Below the pieces are notes generated by a model, which saw nothing but the letters and a program-made list of their open reading frames with translations, searched no databases and was not told the origin of the DNA. Shown piece after piece: positions 42,948-51,464 of a stretch of DNA of 64,000 nt. Position 1 is the stretch's first letter. Each line of letters starts with the position of its first letter. The stretch is taken from NCBI RefSeq assembly GCF_000422585.1, contig NZ_KE383878.1, forward strand, positions 24,408 to 88,407, written 5' to 3'. The translations under genes were made by a program, and so were the position numbers. The DNA comes from Hugenholtzia roseola DSM 9546. Its GTDB lineage: Bacteria > Bacteroidota > Bacteroidia > Cytophagales > Bernardetiaceae.

Positions 42948-43628
42948 ATGAAAAATCTCATTTTACGTCCTCAAAATCGCATTTTTATTCTGTTGGCAAT
43001 TATAGGATTATTACTTTTATTGGTTTTTTTACAAAGTCATAAGACCATCAATCCACAAACCGAACCGCCCCTTCAAACTACCAAAAAATTATTAAGCCTC
43101 AAATGCTCGAAACCGCGCTCAACAAGCCCAATTACGCACGTGATGCTGCATTTTTGCAGTTATGCGATAGAAAATCCTACAAATCCTTACCGTTTTGAGG
43201 ATATTTTCAAGACTTTTGAAACCTATGGCGTTTCGGCGCACTACCTTATCGATAGAGAAGGGCAGATTTATCAGTTGGTAGAGGAAAATCGGGTTGCGTA
43301 TCACGCTGGAAAAGGGCATTTGCCACACGAAGCGCACCGCCAAAATGACCTCAACGGGCGTTCTATCGGAATAGAAATGATGGCGATTGGCACAAAAAAA
43401 GAGATGAAAATGTTTATGTCGGAAGCGCAATATGAGCAAATTCCGAAAGACTGTATTGGTTTTACAGAGGCACAATATAAAAGTTTGAACCTTTTATTAG
43501 CAGATATTCGCAAACGACATAGCACAATTTCCTATGACCGAAAACATATCGTTGGGCATGACGAGTACGCTCCTACGCGCCGAAGCGACCCAGGTAGCCT
43601 TTTTGATTGGAAAAAAATAGGACTTTAA
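42948..43628 (+). CDS. Membrane-anchored N-acetylmuramoyl-L-alanine amidase (amidase_2)
   Basis: This is a zinc amidase of the AmpD/PGRP fold that cuts the bond between muramic acid and the peptide stem. A single N-terminal TM anchor (about residues 12-30) is followed by the catalytic domain. ITHVMLHFCSY holds the first Zn His, YGVSAHYLIDREGQIYQLVEENRVAYHAGKGHLP (about 110-145) the core, and KHIVGHDEYAPTRRSDPGSLFDW (about 200-222) the second His and the Cys-site counterpart Asp. The anchor suggests a periplasmic role in wall turnover rather than cytosolic recycling. ATG 42948; length 226 aa. Confidence 0.92.
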   Translation: MKNLILRPQNRIFILLAIIGLLLLLVFLQSHKTINPQTEPPLQTTKKLLSLKCSKPRSTSPITHVMLHFCSYAIENPTNPYRFEDIFKTFETYGVSAHYLIDREGQIYQLVEENRVAYHAGKGHLPHEAHRQNDLNGRSIGIEMMAIGTKKEMKMFMSEAQYEQIPKDCIGFTEAQYKSLNLLLADIRKRHSTISYDRKHIVGHDEYAPTRRSDPGSLFDWKKIGL

Positions 43629-43695
43629 TATCTTAAATTTTATTTTTTATAGCTTTTTCTATCAAAATTTTTTACCAAATTATTTTTATACTGCT

Positions 43696-45084
43696 ATGCT
43701 CGCCCTTTGCATCACCTTATACCTTCTTCTGACGCTAATTTTAGGTTATTTGGCTTCTTTGAAAGTAAAAAATACGGCAGATTTCGTTGTGGCAGGGCGC
43801 AGTTTGCCCCTTTTTATGGCGGCGACGGTAATGTTTGCCACTTGGTTTGGCTCTGAAACTATCGTAGCCTCGCCTGCCGAATTTGTGGAAAAAGGCGTTT
43901 TAGGACTTATCCAAGACCCTTTTGGGGCAGCTTTGTGCCTTTTTTTGGTAGGATTTTTTTATGCGCGAAAGCTATACAGTTTGAATTTGCTCACCTTTTG
44001 CGACTATTTTAAAATCCGTTTTGGTAAAAAAACAGAACTTCTTTCAGCCCTTCTTATCATTCCCTCTTATTTTGGTTGGATAGGGGCGCAACTTGTGGCA
44101 CTCAAAATTATTATGGGAACAGTTTTGGGAATAGACGAATATACAGGTTTATTGATTGGTGCAGCTTTGGTAACTTTTTATACCTATATCGGTGGCATGT
44201 GGGCAGTTTCACTCACCGATTTTTTGCAGACCTTTGTTATCATTGGCGGCTTGCTTGCTGTTTTAGTTGGAATTTTAATAGAAATAGAAGATTTATCTAT
44301 CTTACTACAAGCCCCTGCCCATAAACCCGATTTTTGGAATCTGACTCCCAAAGAATTAGACCTGCCAAGCAGCATGACCTATCTTGCAGCTTGGATAACG
44401 ATAGGGTTGGGTTCGATACCACAACAAGATGTTTTTCAGCGCGTTATGGCGGCAAAAAGCCCTAAAACGGCTGTGCAGGCTTCGCATGTAGGCGGCTTGA
44501 TGTACCTTAGCTTGGGGCTTGTGCCTGTCCTGATGGTATGGGCGGGGATTCAGGTTTATCCAGATTTGGCGCAAAAAGGGGAAAATTTGTTGCCAACTTT
44601 GGTATTAAATCATAGCCATATCGCTATTCAGGTACTCTTTTTTGGGGCATTGCTCTCGGCTGTGATGAGTACGACCAGCGGCGCGATATTAGCTCCAGCT
44701 TCTGTTTTGGGAGAGAATATTATCCGCCATTTTAAAAAAGACATTTCCGATAAACATCTTTTACTTACCATTCGAATTTCTATTATTTTTGTCATGCTTT
44801 TTTCATTAGCAATGGCAATTTGGAAGCCTAATATTCACGAATTGGTAGCCCAATCCTCTATTTTTTCGTTAGTATCGCTTTTCGTACCCCTTACGGCAGG
44901 CTTGTATTGGAAAAAAGCAAGTCCTGTGGGTGCGTTTCTCTCTATGTGTTTGGGTATGATAGCTTGGGGAATTGCTGAATTTGCCTTTGCAGAAGCGGCA
45001 GTGCCACCGCTGATATGGGGTTTATTAGGAAGCGGCTTGGCAATGTGGTGTGGCAGCCTTTGGGAAGCGGCACGCAATAAGTAG
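43696..45084 (+). CDS. Sodium:solute symporter (SSS family)
   Basis: This is a polytopic permease of about 13 helices (462 aa) of the sodium/solute symporter family. The signature region SLTDFLQTFVIIGG (about 174-187) and the TM1 pair FVVAGRSLPLFMAATVMFATWFGSETI (about 31-58) are typical. GGMWAVSLTDFLQ and GSIPQQDVFQRVMAAKSPKTAVQAS (about 240-264) are family blocks. The substrate cannot be told from the sequence: PutP, PanF and glucose-type members share these motifs. It is probably transcribed alone, following the amidase by 67 bp. Confidence 0.92.
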   Translation: MLALCITLYLLLTLILGYLASLKVKNTADFVVAGRSLPLFMAATVMFATWFGSETIVASPAEFVEKGVLGLIQDPFGAALCLFLVGFFYARKLYSLNLLTFCDYFKIRFGKKTELLSALLIIPSYFGWIGAQLVALKIIMGTVLGIDEYTGLLIGAALVTFYTYIGGMWAVSLTDFLQTFVIIGGLLAVLVGILIEIEDLSILLQAPAHKPDFWNLTPKELDLPSSMTYLAAWITIGLGSIPQQDVFQRVMAAKSPKTAVQASHVGGLMYLSLGLVPVLMVWAGIQVYPDLAQKGENLLPTLVLNHSHIAIQVLFFGALLSAVMSTTSGAILAPASVLGENIIRHFKKDISDKHLLLTIRISIIFVMLFSLAMAIWKPNIHELVAQSSIFSLVSLFVPLTAGLYWKKASPVGAFLSMCLGMIAWGIAEFAFAEAAVPPLIWGLLGSGLAMWCGSLWEAARNK

Positions 45085-45124
45085 GCTTTTTTGATTGTAT
45101 TTAAAACCAAATTTGACATAAAAC

Positions 45125-45742
45125 ATGGAAAATCAGACTAAAATTAGCAACATTGCACACTTAGATTTAGAAAAATCTTATAGTTATGCCGATTATCTCA
45201 CGTGGCAATTTTCAGAAATTGTCGAATTGATACGTGGCAAAGTCTTTCGAATGTCGCCTGCGCCCAAATCAAAGCATCAGGCTATTTCGCGCAATCTGAC
45301 CATTCTTTTGGGTATCCATTTCAAAAGAAAAACCTGCCGTTTGTATGAAGCTCCCTTCGATGTGCGCCTTTCGCGTGCCAAAGACCCAAAAGAAATTACA
45401 ACAGTGGTGCAGCCCGACCTTTGTGTCATTTGCGACATAGAAAAAATAGACGAAAATGGCTGCTTGGGTGCGCCCGATTTAGTGATAGAAATTCTTTCAA
45501 AGGGTAATTCTAAAAAAGAAATGCAAATCAAATATGAATTGTATTGTGAAGTAGGCGTGCGCGAATATTGGATAATTGACCCCGAAAGAGAGCATATTTT
45601 TCAATTTATCCTACAAAAAGACTTTGAAAATCCCGAAAAAAATATGTATTTCCTAAAAAAAATATATTTAGCCGAAGACAAAATCACTGCCCACATTTTC
45701 CCCGATTTACAGTTTGAAGTAGCGGAGGTGTTTGAGGATTGA
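45125..45742 (+). CDS. Uma2-family (DUF820) protein, third member
   Basis: A 205-residue Uma2 protein of the usual length, without the extra N-terminal region seen in the pair at 39-40.8 kb. Marks: FSEIVELIRGKVFRMSPAPKSKHQAISRNL (about 29-58), VVQPDLCVICD, and APDLVIEILSKGNSKKEMQIKYELYCEVGVREYWIIDPE (about 118-156), with the Asp-Glu-Lys-Tyr set. It is clearly more divergent than the tandem pair. It lies just before the DUF262-HEPN operon, whose promoter overlaps its last codons, so it is not part of that transcript. Confidence 0.85.
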   Translation: MENQTKISNIAHLDLEKSYSYADYLTWQFSEIVELIRGKVFRMSPAPKSKHQAISRNLTILLGIHFKRKTCRLYEAPFDVRLSRAKDPKEITTVVQPDLCVICDIEKIDENGCLGAPDLVIEILSKGNSKKEMQIKYELYCEVGVREYWIIDPEREHIFQFILQKDFENPEKNMYFLKKIYLAEDKITAHIFPDLQFEVAEVFED

Positions 45743-45761
45743 GGATTTTTTTGTACATTTG
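45732..45761 (+). promoter_or_regulatory. Promoter of the DUF262-HEPN operon
   Basis: TTG at 45732-45734, a 19-bp spacer and TACATTTG at 45754-45761, a good consensus match overlapping the end of the Uma2 gene. The expected leader is about 73 nt and contains a 7-bp hairpin (TTTTGTG/CACAAAA). Confidence 0.7.
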
Positions 45762-45770
45762 CTTCTGTGT

Positions 45771-45793
45771 TTTTGTGAATCTTAAACACAAAA
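45771..45793 (+). promoter_or_regulatory. Leader hairpin of the DUF262-HEPN operon
   Basis: TTTTGTG and CACAAAA arms enclose a 9-nt loop in the predicted 5' leader. Alternative pairing of GTGTTT with AAACAC is possible. Its role is unknown. Confidence 0.35.
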
Positions 45794-45839
45794 GCATAAC
45801 TTTTACATAACAACTTATTACAAAAATCATTTAAAACTT

Positions 45840-46970
45840 ATGTCTATACAAATAAAAAATTCACTACAAGAAGAGATAGACAGGAAAATTGCGGACATCA
45901 AAACAAATGCAATGAGTATGTCGATTGGAGAATTGGCGCACCTTTACGAACATGAAGAACTTGAAATTCAGCCCGCTTTTCAACGTTTGTATCGTTGGGA
46001 TATTGAGCAAAAGTCAAATTTAATTGAGAGTATTTTATTGGGTATCCCCCTGCCTCCTATTTTTGTGCAGGCAGACGAAAACGGCGTTTGGAGTGTGATA
46101 GACGGCTTGCAACGACTTTCTACTCTATTTGAGTTCATGGGAATTTTAAAACATAAGGAAAAACAGCTTCATTTAGTTGGAACAAAATACTTGCCCTCTT
46201 TGGAAGGTAAAAAGTGGGGTGAAAAGGGGGAGGACGCAGAAGATAGTCTTACCTCTGCACAACGTATGTTTATTAAAAGAGCAAGGATTGATGTAAATGT
46301 CATACTAAAACAAAGTGATAAAAATGCCCAATATGAAATTTTCCAAAGACTAAATACTAGCGGCTCACCACTTTCAGAATCAGAGATAAGAAATGCAATA
46401 CTTTTGATGGAAAACCCTATTTTTCATCAATGGTTTACAGATTTATCGAAAACATCAAATTTCTCAAATTTAGTTAGCAATATTATCTCCGAATCTGAAA
46501 AAGAGCAGCAATATGATAAAGAATTACTGATAAGATTATTAGTTTTTAAAAATAAAACTGTCGAGGACTTAAAAAAAGTTCGTTCTTTTAAAAGTTTTCT
46601 TACAGAAGAAGCACTTATTTTGGCACAAAAAGCAGATTTTTCTTATGAAAAGGAAGAAAGCGACATTTTATCTCTTTTCTTGCTACTTGATAACAGTTTA
46701 GGTGAAGATGCCTTTCGCCGTTTCAACCCTACTAAAAATAGGTTTGAAGGGCGATTTGCAGTTTATGCGTATGAAATTATTTGTTTTGGACTTTTACAAC
46801 AGGCTTCTAAATTAGAAACCCTTTCGCCTGAAGTGGTAAAAGAGTTTGTTTTGAACTTATGGCGTGAGCAAGAAGAAAACATGTATCAACTTAGAGCAGG
46901 CAAAAATTTCGTACAACGTATCAGTAACACAATAGAATTTGGAAGAAAATATTTCTCTAATTTAATTTAA
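45840..46970 (+). CDS. DUF262-domain (GmrSD N-like) protein
   Basis: DUF262 is a ParB/sulfiredoxin-like nucleotide-handling domain that occurs in GmrSD-type and other anti-phage systems. The family block ELEIQPAFQRLYRWDIEQKSNLIESILLGIPLPPIFV (about 40-76) and the motif VIDGLQRLST (86-95, usually VIDGQQRL) are clear. The rest is helical, with QYEIFQRLNTSGSPLSESEIRNAI (about 162-185). There is no C-terminal DUF1524 HNH domain, unlike full GmrSD, so the nuclease activity must come from elsewhere. The next gene, 17 bp later, carries a HEPN domain and is the natural partner. Length 376 aa. Confidence 0.9.
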   Translation: MSIQIKNSLQEEIDRKIADIKTNAMSMSIGELAHLYEHEELEIQPAFQRLYRWDIEQKSNLIESILLGIPLPPIFVQADENGVWSVIDGLQRLSTLFEFMGILKHKEKQLHLVGTKYLPSLEGKKWGEKGEDAEDSLTSAQRMFIKRARIDVNVILKQSDKNAQYEIFQRLNTSGSPLSESEIRNAILLMENPIFHQWFTDLSKTSNFSNLVSNIISESEKEQQYDKELLIRLLVFKNKTVEDLKKVRSFKSFLTEEALILAQKADFSYEKEESDILSLFLLLDNSLGEDAFRRFNPTKNRFEGRFAVYAYEIICFGLLQQASKLETLSPEVVKEFVLNLWREQEENMYQLRAGKNFVQRISNTIEFGRKYFSNLI

Positions 46971-46987
46971 TTTTTACATTTATTTTC

Positions 46988-47656
46988 ATGGACATAAAAA
47001 GCCTTGAAGAATTGCAAACCTTTTTAGAACAAGAAAGTAGTTGGCGCAAAAAAGAAATTGCGTTTTTCTTTCAGCTTTTAAACCAAAGACGAAAAGATAA
47101 AAAAGGGCAGGTGGAAGAGGGACAAAAAACGCTATTACGAGCAGCTTGGGCAAATCTTTACGCGCATTGGGAGGGCTTTGTCAAGCAAGCCGCACGCGCC
47201 TACTTAGCGTATGTTGCATTTCAGGAGATAGAATTTAGGCAACTCAAACCCAACTTCGCTGCAATTTTGAATCGTTTGGCACTAAAAGATATAGAAAATA
47301 CCAAACGAATTGCGCCTTTTTTAAACGCGCTTAGGCAGATTGAGGGCGGTAAATTTGATAAAAAATTGGCGGCAAATAGTGGCGTTGATACAACTTCAAA
47401 CCTAACCCATGAGGTTTTATTAGACATTTGGAATGCAATTGGCTTGAATATTCCCGACAATTTTGAACTAAAAAGAAAATCGTTTGATAAATTATTAGAA
47501 AATAGAAATAAAATTGTACATGGCGAACGATTATTTATAGATTACAAGAATGGTTGGGAAGATTATGAGCAAATGCGCTTGACCCTACTCAATAGCATTG
47601 AGGAACTCAAAACAGAAATTCTCAATGCAGTACATTTAAAAACATATTTACGCTAA
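46988..47656 (+). CDS. HEPN-domain protein (MAE_28990-like), putative RNase partner
   Basis: The protein (222 aa) resembles the MAE_28990/MAE_18760-type HEPN family: LLRAAWANLYAHWEGFVKQAARAYLAYV (about 49-76) and the C-terminal KSFDKLLENRNKIVHGERLF. The latter holds the R-x4-H motif (RNKIVH, Arg173-His178) that forms the RNase site in HEPN toxins. The gene lies 17 bp after the DUF262 gene and is certainly co-transcribed. Family knowledge links such HEPN proteins to toxin and phage-defence functions; the specific pairing with a DUF262 protein here is inference. It ends 3 bp from the convergent gene's stop. Confidence 0.85.
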   Translation: MDIKSLEELQTFLEQESSWRKKEIAFFFQLLNQRRKDKKGQVEEGQKTLLRAAWANLYAHWEGFVKQAARAYLAYVAFQEIEFRQLKPNFAAILNRLALKDIENTKRIAPFLNALRQIEGGKFDKKLAANSGVDTTSNLTHEVLLDIWNAIGLNIPDNFELKRKSFDKLLENRNKIVHGERLFIDYKNGWEDYEQMRLTLLNSIEELKTEILNAVHLKTYLR

Positions 47657-47659
47657 AAC

Positions 47660-48226
47660 TCACCCAATCCTGCGCCGCACTTCCTGTGCTACTTGTTGGA
47701 AAAGTTTGAGGGGGTGCTGTGTGCGCCACTCGTCTAATTGGTCGAGCAAGCCGCCCCAGATGAGGTAAGAGTCTAAATTGTAGTGCGTCATTTCCTTCAA
47801 GACAAAGTCGCGAAAATTGAGCAGGGCTATCCAGCCTTGTTCCAACTCCTCGAACCACTCTTCATAATAACAATCGTCAGAGCCATGAAAATTCAAAATA
47901 TTTTCGCCTATCAGAATAAAATACTGTATGTCTTGTTTTAAAAATTCGTCTATGATGTTGCGTTTCAGGTGCATGATGTCGTTGTGAAGGGCATCATTCC
48001 ATTCGCCTAACAGTTCTATGATAAGGATTTTTTTCTGATAATCTACAAATAAAACTTTGATATAAAGCGTTTCCGAGCCGATATAATCCCAATCGGGGTG
48101 AATGTAGTAGCCATAAATTTCGTTTTCGTACTGATTCGAGAATTTTTTGCCATAAAAAGGTGATTGAGGGTCTTGATAAGGGCGGTAAAATTTTTCCCAG
48201 CGATAAAAAGGGCTAATGTCGTGCAT
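47660..48226 (-). CDS. Conserved Bacteroidota protein of unknown function
   Basis: I recognise the plan of a widespread uncharacterised Bacteroidota protein: SPFYRWEKFYRPYQDPQSPFYGK, NEIYGYYIHPDWDYIGSETLYIKVLFVDY, IIELLGEWNDALHNDIMHLKRNIIDEFLK, and FILIGENILNFHGSDDCYYEEWFEEL. No function is established. The start MHDISPFYRW (48226) is preferred because homologues open near SPFYKW; a longer frame exists to 48274. It is soluble and acidic, 188 aa here. It is convergent with the HEPN gene, so probably not part of that system. Confidence 0.8.
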   Translation of the reverse strand: MHDISPFYRWEKFYRPYQDPQSPFYGKKFSNQYENEIYGYYIHPDWDYIGSETLYIKVLFVDYQKKILIIELLGEWNDALHNDIMHLKRNIIDEFLKQDIQYFILIGENILNFHGSDDCYYEEWFEELEQGWIALLNFRDFVLKEMTHYNLDSYLIWGGLLDQLDEWRTQHPLKLFQQVAQEVRRRIG

Positions 48227-48399
48227 ATTTTTTATATTTTGGGCAAGTTTGAGCAAAATAGGAGGCGTAGGCACAAAAGAAAGACCACTTACGCTCTTTC
48301 AATGCAAAGCGTAGGCAATTTGTTTTGGTATCCTCCCTATGCTATTTCAACAAATTCGTAATTTTTAGGCAAAAGCAGGCGAAAACCCAAAAAAAAACC

Positions 48400-48407
48400 T
48401 ATTTTTG
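48400..48407 (+). promoter_or_regulatory. Putative -7 element of pdhC
   Basis: TATTTTTG fits TAnnTTTG, 48 bp before the start codon. No TTG at proper spacing. Confidence 0.4.
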
Positions 48408-48454
48408 TAACCAGAGAAAACATACAACACATACACCACAACCCAAACAAGATT

Positions 48455-50104
48455 ATGGCAGAAATCATCAATTTGCCGCGCATGACCGATACGATGGAAG
48501 AAGGCGTAGTGTCTTCGGTATTGGTAAAAGTAGGCGATAGCGTCAAATCGGGCGATACATTGGCAGAGGTAGAAACGGATAAGGCTACCATGCCTTGGGA
48601 ATCTTTTGTAGAGGGCGTGATTTTGCACGTTGGCATCGAGGCAGGCGATACCGTTGCCGTCAATGCTCCAGTTTTTGTTATCGGAAAGAAAGGCGAAGCC
48701 ATTGACGCACTGCTCAAAGAATTTGGGGCAGGGGGCGCGGAAAAATCCGCTCCTGCTCTCCCTTCGGTTGCTGCTCCCTCGCCTGTGGCTACCTCCGCGC
48801 CCAAGCCGAGCCAAATTGACCTTAGCACGATTGAAGCCACTGCCATTCGCATGCGCAAAATGACCGACACGATGGAAGAAGGTGTTTTGGCAAATTGGTT
48901 GGTCAAAGTTGGCGATAAGGTCAAAGTTGGGGACGCTGTTGCCGAAGTAGAAACCGACAAAGCCACCATGGACTTCGAAACCTATGACGAAGGCACTATC
49001 CTGCACCTTGCCGTAGAAGCGGGAACGAGCGTTCCTGTCGGGACAATTTTAGCCATCGTCGGCAAAGCAGGCGCAGATTTTAGCAAAATCTTGGAAGCAG
49101 AGGCAAAAGGCGTGGTCTTAGAAATGGAAACGCCTGTTTTGGAAGAGAGCAAAAAAGAGCCAGCCCATAGCGAAAAAAATACCCCCGTCCATACGCCTGC
49201 CCCTGCACAAGCGACAACGCCTGCCGTTGCTACAACAGGCGGACGCATCTTTATTTCGCCACTTGCCAAGCGTTTGGCAGAAGAAAAAGGGTATGATTTG
49301 GCGCAAATTGTAGGTTCGGGCGAAGGGGGCAGAATTGTAAAAAAAGACGTAGAAGCCTTCCGCCCTTCGGCGGCACAACCCCTTGTCAGCAATCCGCTTG
49401 CAGTCCCTATTTCGGCGGCAAGCGAGCAATTTACAGAGGAAAAAGTTTCCCAAATGCGCAAAACTATCGCCAAGCGTTTGGCAGATAGCAAATACACAGC
49501 ACCGCATTTCTACCTGACTATTTCTATCAATATGGACAACGCCATTGCCGCTCGCAAGAGCATCAATGAGGTTTCCGAAGTCAAGATTTCTTTCAATGAC
49601 ATGGTCATCAAAGCCGTTGCGATGGCACTTCGCAAGCACCCCAAAGTCAATTCTTCTTGGCGCGGAGATGTCATTCGTTACAATCAGCACGTGCATATTG
49701 GCGTAGCCGTAGCGGTAGAGGAAGGGCTTTTAGTGCCTGTTGTGCGCTTTGCCGACACCAAATCGCTCTCACAAATTGCAGGTGAGGTAAAAGGCTATGC
49801 ACAGAAAGCGAAAGACAAAAAACTCCAACCTTCGGATTGGGAAGGCAATACTTTCACCATCTCTAATTTGGGCATGTTTGGCATCGAGGAATTTACGGGT
49901 ATCATCAATCCGCCTGATGCTTGTATCTTGGCAGTAGGGGCAATTATCGAGCAACCGATTGTCAGGAACGGGCAAATTGTGGTAGGCAATTTGATGAAAA
50001 TGACCCTTTCTTGCGACCACCGCGTAGTAGATGGCGCAATAGGCGCGTCTTTCCTACAAACGCTGCAAACGCTTTTAGAAAATCCTGTCCGCATGCTGGT
50101 CTAA
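48455..50104 (+). CDS. pdhC: Dihydrolipoamide acetyltransferase, pyruvate dehydrogenase E2
   Basis: E2 core of the pyruvate dehydrogenase complex, moving acetyl groups onto CoA. Two lipoyl domains are seen, each with a DKAT lysine: EVETDKATMPWES (Lys43) and EVETDKATMDFET (Lys near 169). After a Pro/Ala linker comes the peripheral-subunit-binding domain FISPLAKRLAEEKGYDLAQIVGSGEGGRIVKKDVE (about 264-298). The catalytic domain ends with LSCDHRVVDGAIGASFLQTL (His near 520). Length 549 aa fits the two-lipoyl Bacteroidota type. The E1 and E3 genes are not adjacent. A branched-chain or acetoin E2 is a less likely alternative. Confidence 0.93.
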   Translation: MAEIINLPRMTDTMEEGVVSSVLVKVGDSVKSGDTLAEVETDKATMPWESFVEGVILHVGIEAGDTVAVNAPVFVIGKKGEAIDALLKEFGAGGAEKSAPALPSVAAPSPVATSAPKPSQIDLSTIEATAIRMRKMTDTMEEGVLANWLVKVGDKVKVGDAVAEVETDKATMDFETYDEGTILHLAVEAGTSVPVGTILAIVGKAGADFSKILEAEAKGVVLEMETPVLEESKKEPAHSEKNTPVHTPAPAQATTPAVATTGGRIFISPLAKRLAEEKGYDLAQIVGSGEGGRIVKKDVEAFRPSAAQPLVSNPLAVPISAASEQFTEEKVSQMRKTIAKRLADSKYTAPHFYLTISINMDNAIAARKSINEVSEVKISFNDMVIKAVAMALRKHPKVNSSWRGDVIRYNQHVHIGVAVAVEEGLLVPVVRFADTKSLSQIAGEVKGYAQKAKDKKLQPSDWEGNTFTISNLGMFGIEEFTGIINPPDACILAVGAIIEQPIVRNGQIVVGNLMKMTLSCDHRVVDGAIGASFLQTLQTLLENPVRMLV

Positions 50105-50159
50105 CTACGAAAAAGGAACTGCCTTATCCAAAGTCGGATTGAGAGAAAAAGCAAAAAAC

Positions 50160-50192
50160 AAACCCTAAGTGTTTTGAAGATACTTAGGGTTT
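50160..50192. terminator. Terminator-like hairpin downstream of pdhC
   Basis: AAACCCTAAGT (50160-50170) and ACTTAGGGTTT (50182-50192) form an 11-bp stem. The T run lies on the minus-strand side, so it may act better for leftward transcripts. Confidence 0.65.
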
Positions 50193-50225
50193 AAGCCAAA
50201 TATTGCGAACACCGAAGGGTAGCAG

Positions 50226-50386
50226 TGTTAAGTTCTGCAAAAAATCTTGTTTGGTCAAATTTGAAGCGAAATAAAATTTGGGCTGAACCCTATTTTTACG
50301 TCTGAAAATCCTTTTTCATTTCAATCTCAATGCGAAAAAGGCAATGCCTTGTCCCTACGTTTGCACCTGATTTTTAGAATTTAACA
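50226..50386 (+). repeat. Dispersed intergenic repeat, copy R3
   Basis: Full-length copy of the R1 family. The left end (TGTTAAGTTCTGCAAAAAAT) is an imperfect inverted match to the right end read in reverse (TGTTAAATTCTAAAAAT). The internal hairpin is AAGGC-AAT-GCCTT. No target duplication is obvious around this copy. Confidence 0.8.
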
Positions 50387-50412
50387 TCAATGTCCTAAAT
50401 AGTATAAAACCA

Positions 50413-50445
50413 AAAACTAATAGTTTTTTGAAAACTATTAGTTTT
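50413..50445. terminator. Bidirectional terminator after rlmB
   Basis: AAAACTAATAGTTTT (50413-50427) pairs perfectly with AAAACTATTAGTTTT (50431-50445), loop TTG. It is 35 bp after the rlmB stop. Confidence 0.75.
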
Positions 50446-50480
50446 AAAAGCTAATAAATCTTGCATATCTAAGCGACTTT

Positions 50481-51251
50481 CTACTTTTCTGTTTTTTGTC
50501 GCAATGCCTCAAAAAGCAAGACACCTGCTGCCACCGATACATTCAAAGAGCCGATTTTGCCTCGAAGCGGAATCGCAACTTTTCTATCTGCCAGAGAAAG
50601 AACCGCCTCTGTGATGCCGTCTTCTTCCGACCCCATGACCACTACCGTAGGCAAATTGAAGTCTGTTTGGTAGGGCGAATCGCTGCCCTTTTCTGTGGCT
50701 GCCACAAGTTGCAACCCTGCATCTTTCAAATTGCGTAGCGTAAGCCAAAAATTATGACTCTTGCATATCGGAATGTGGTGAATCGCACCTGCCGAAGTCT
50801 TGACCGCATCACTGCCAATACGCGCCGCCCCTTTTTCGGGTATCAAAATCGCATCTACCCCTGCACACTCGGCACTTCGAACCATTGCCCCAAAATTGCG
50901 CACGTCTGTAATTCTATCCAAAGCCAGCACAAAAGGCACTTTGCCTTTCAAATAAGTTTCGGCTACAATGTTTTCTACATCTGCATAAGGGACAAGCGAA
51001 AGAAAGGCAATAACGCCCTGATGCACCTTGCGCGTAATGCGGTCTAATCGTTCTTTTGGCGTGCGCTGCACCATAACGCGCCTGCCTTTGGCAAGTTTGA
51101 GGATTTCCTCGATGTGCGGACTGTTTAGGTCTTTTTGGATAAAAATTTTCTCCATGTCCGTTTCGGCATAGAGAGCCTCTAAAACGGGGTGAATCCCGAA
51201 GATAAAATCTTTGGGCGTAGGCTTTTGAAAATTCGAGGCAGGCATGGTCAT
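50481..51251 (-). CDS. rlmB: 23S rRNA 2'-O-methyltransferase, RlmB/TrmH family
   Basis: This is a SpoU-class RNA methyltransferase. The N-terminal substrate-binding domain begins DFIFGIHPVLEAL (about 12-24). The knotted SAM domain shows LALDRITDVRNFGAMVRSAECAGVDAILIPEKG (about 106-138), VVVMGSEEDGI (about 200-210) and IPLRGKIGSLNVSVAAGVLLFEALRQK (about 224-250), the three conserved motifs. RlmB methylates G2251 of 23S rRNA in E. coli; assignment to that site is by family. The ATG at 51251 (MTMPAS) is used, six residues in frame from an alternative ATG at 51245. The longer frame to 51356 is hydrophobic and not family-like. Confidence 0.93.
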   Translation of the reverse strand: MTMPASNFQKPTPKDFIFGIHPVLEALYAETDMEKIFIQKDLNSPHIEEILKLAKGRRVMVQRTPKERLDRITRKVHQGVIAFLSLVPYADVENIVAETYLKGKVPFVLALDRITDVRNFGAMVRSAECAGVDAILIPEKGAARIGSDAVKTSAGAIHHIPICKSHNFWLTLRNLKDAGLQLVAATEKGSDSPYQTDFNLPTVVVMGSEEDGITEAVLSLADRKVAIPLRGKIGSLNVSVAAGVLLFEALRQKTEK

Positions 51252-51464
51252 TTTTGAAGGGAATAAGAAAAGAGAGAAAGGGACTTCAAAAAAAAGCAAG
51301 AAAAAGCAAGCTAAGAAGCTATCTATCAAGGCGTTAGCCTCATAAAAAGATGACAAGCAACTGCTTTGGGTGCAAAGTAGAACTACCTGCTGACACTTTT
51401 AGTGAAGTCCTGCGTTTGTTTTTTTCGTAAATATGTGGCAAATTACGCATAATTTTGGCGCAAA

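Noticed and set aside
48337-49006. Two long minus-strand frames opposite pdhC
   Set aside because: They mirror the lipoyl domains of a certain gene and have no independent support.
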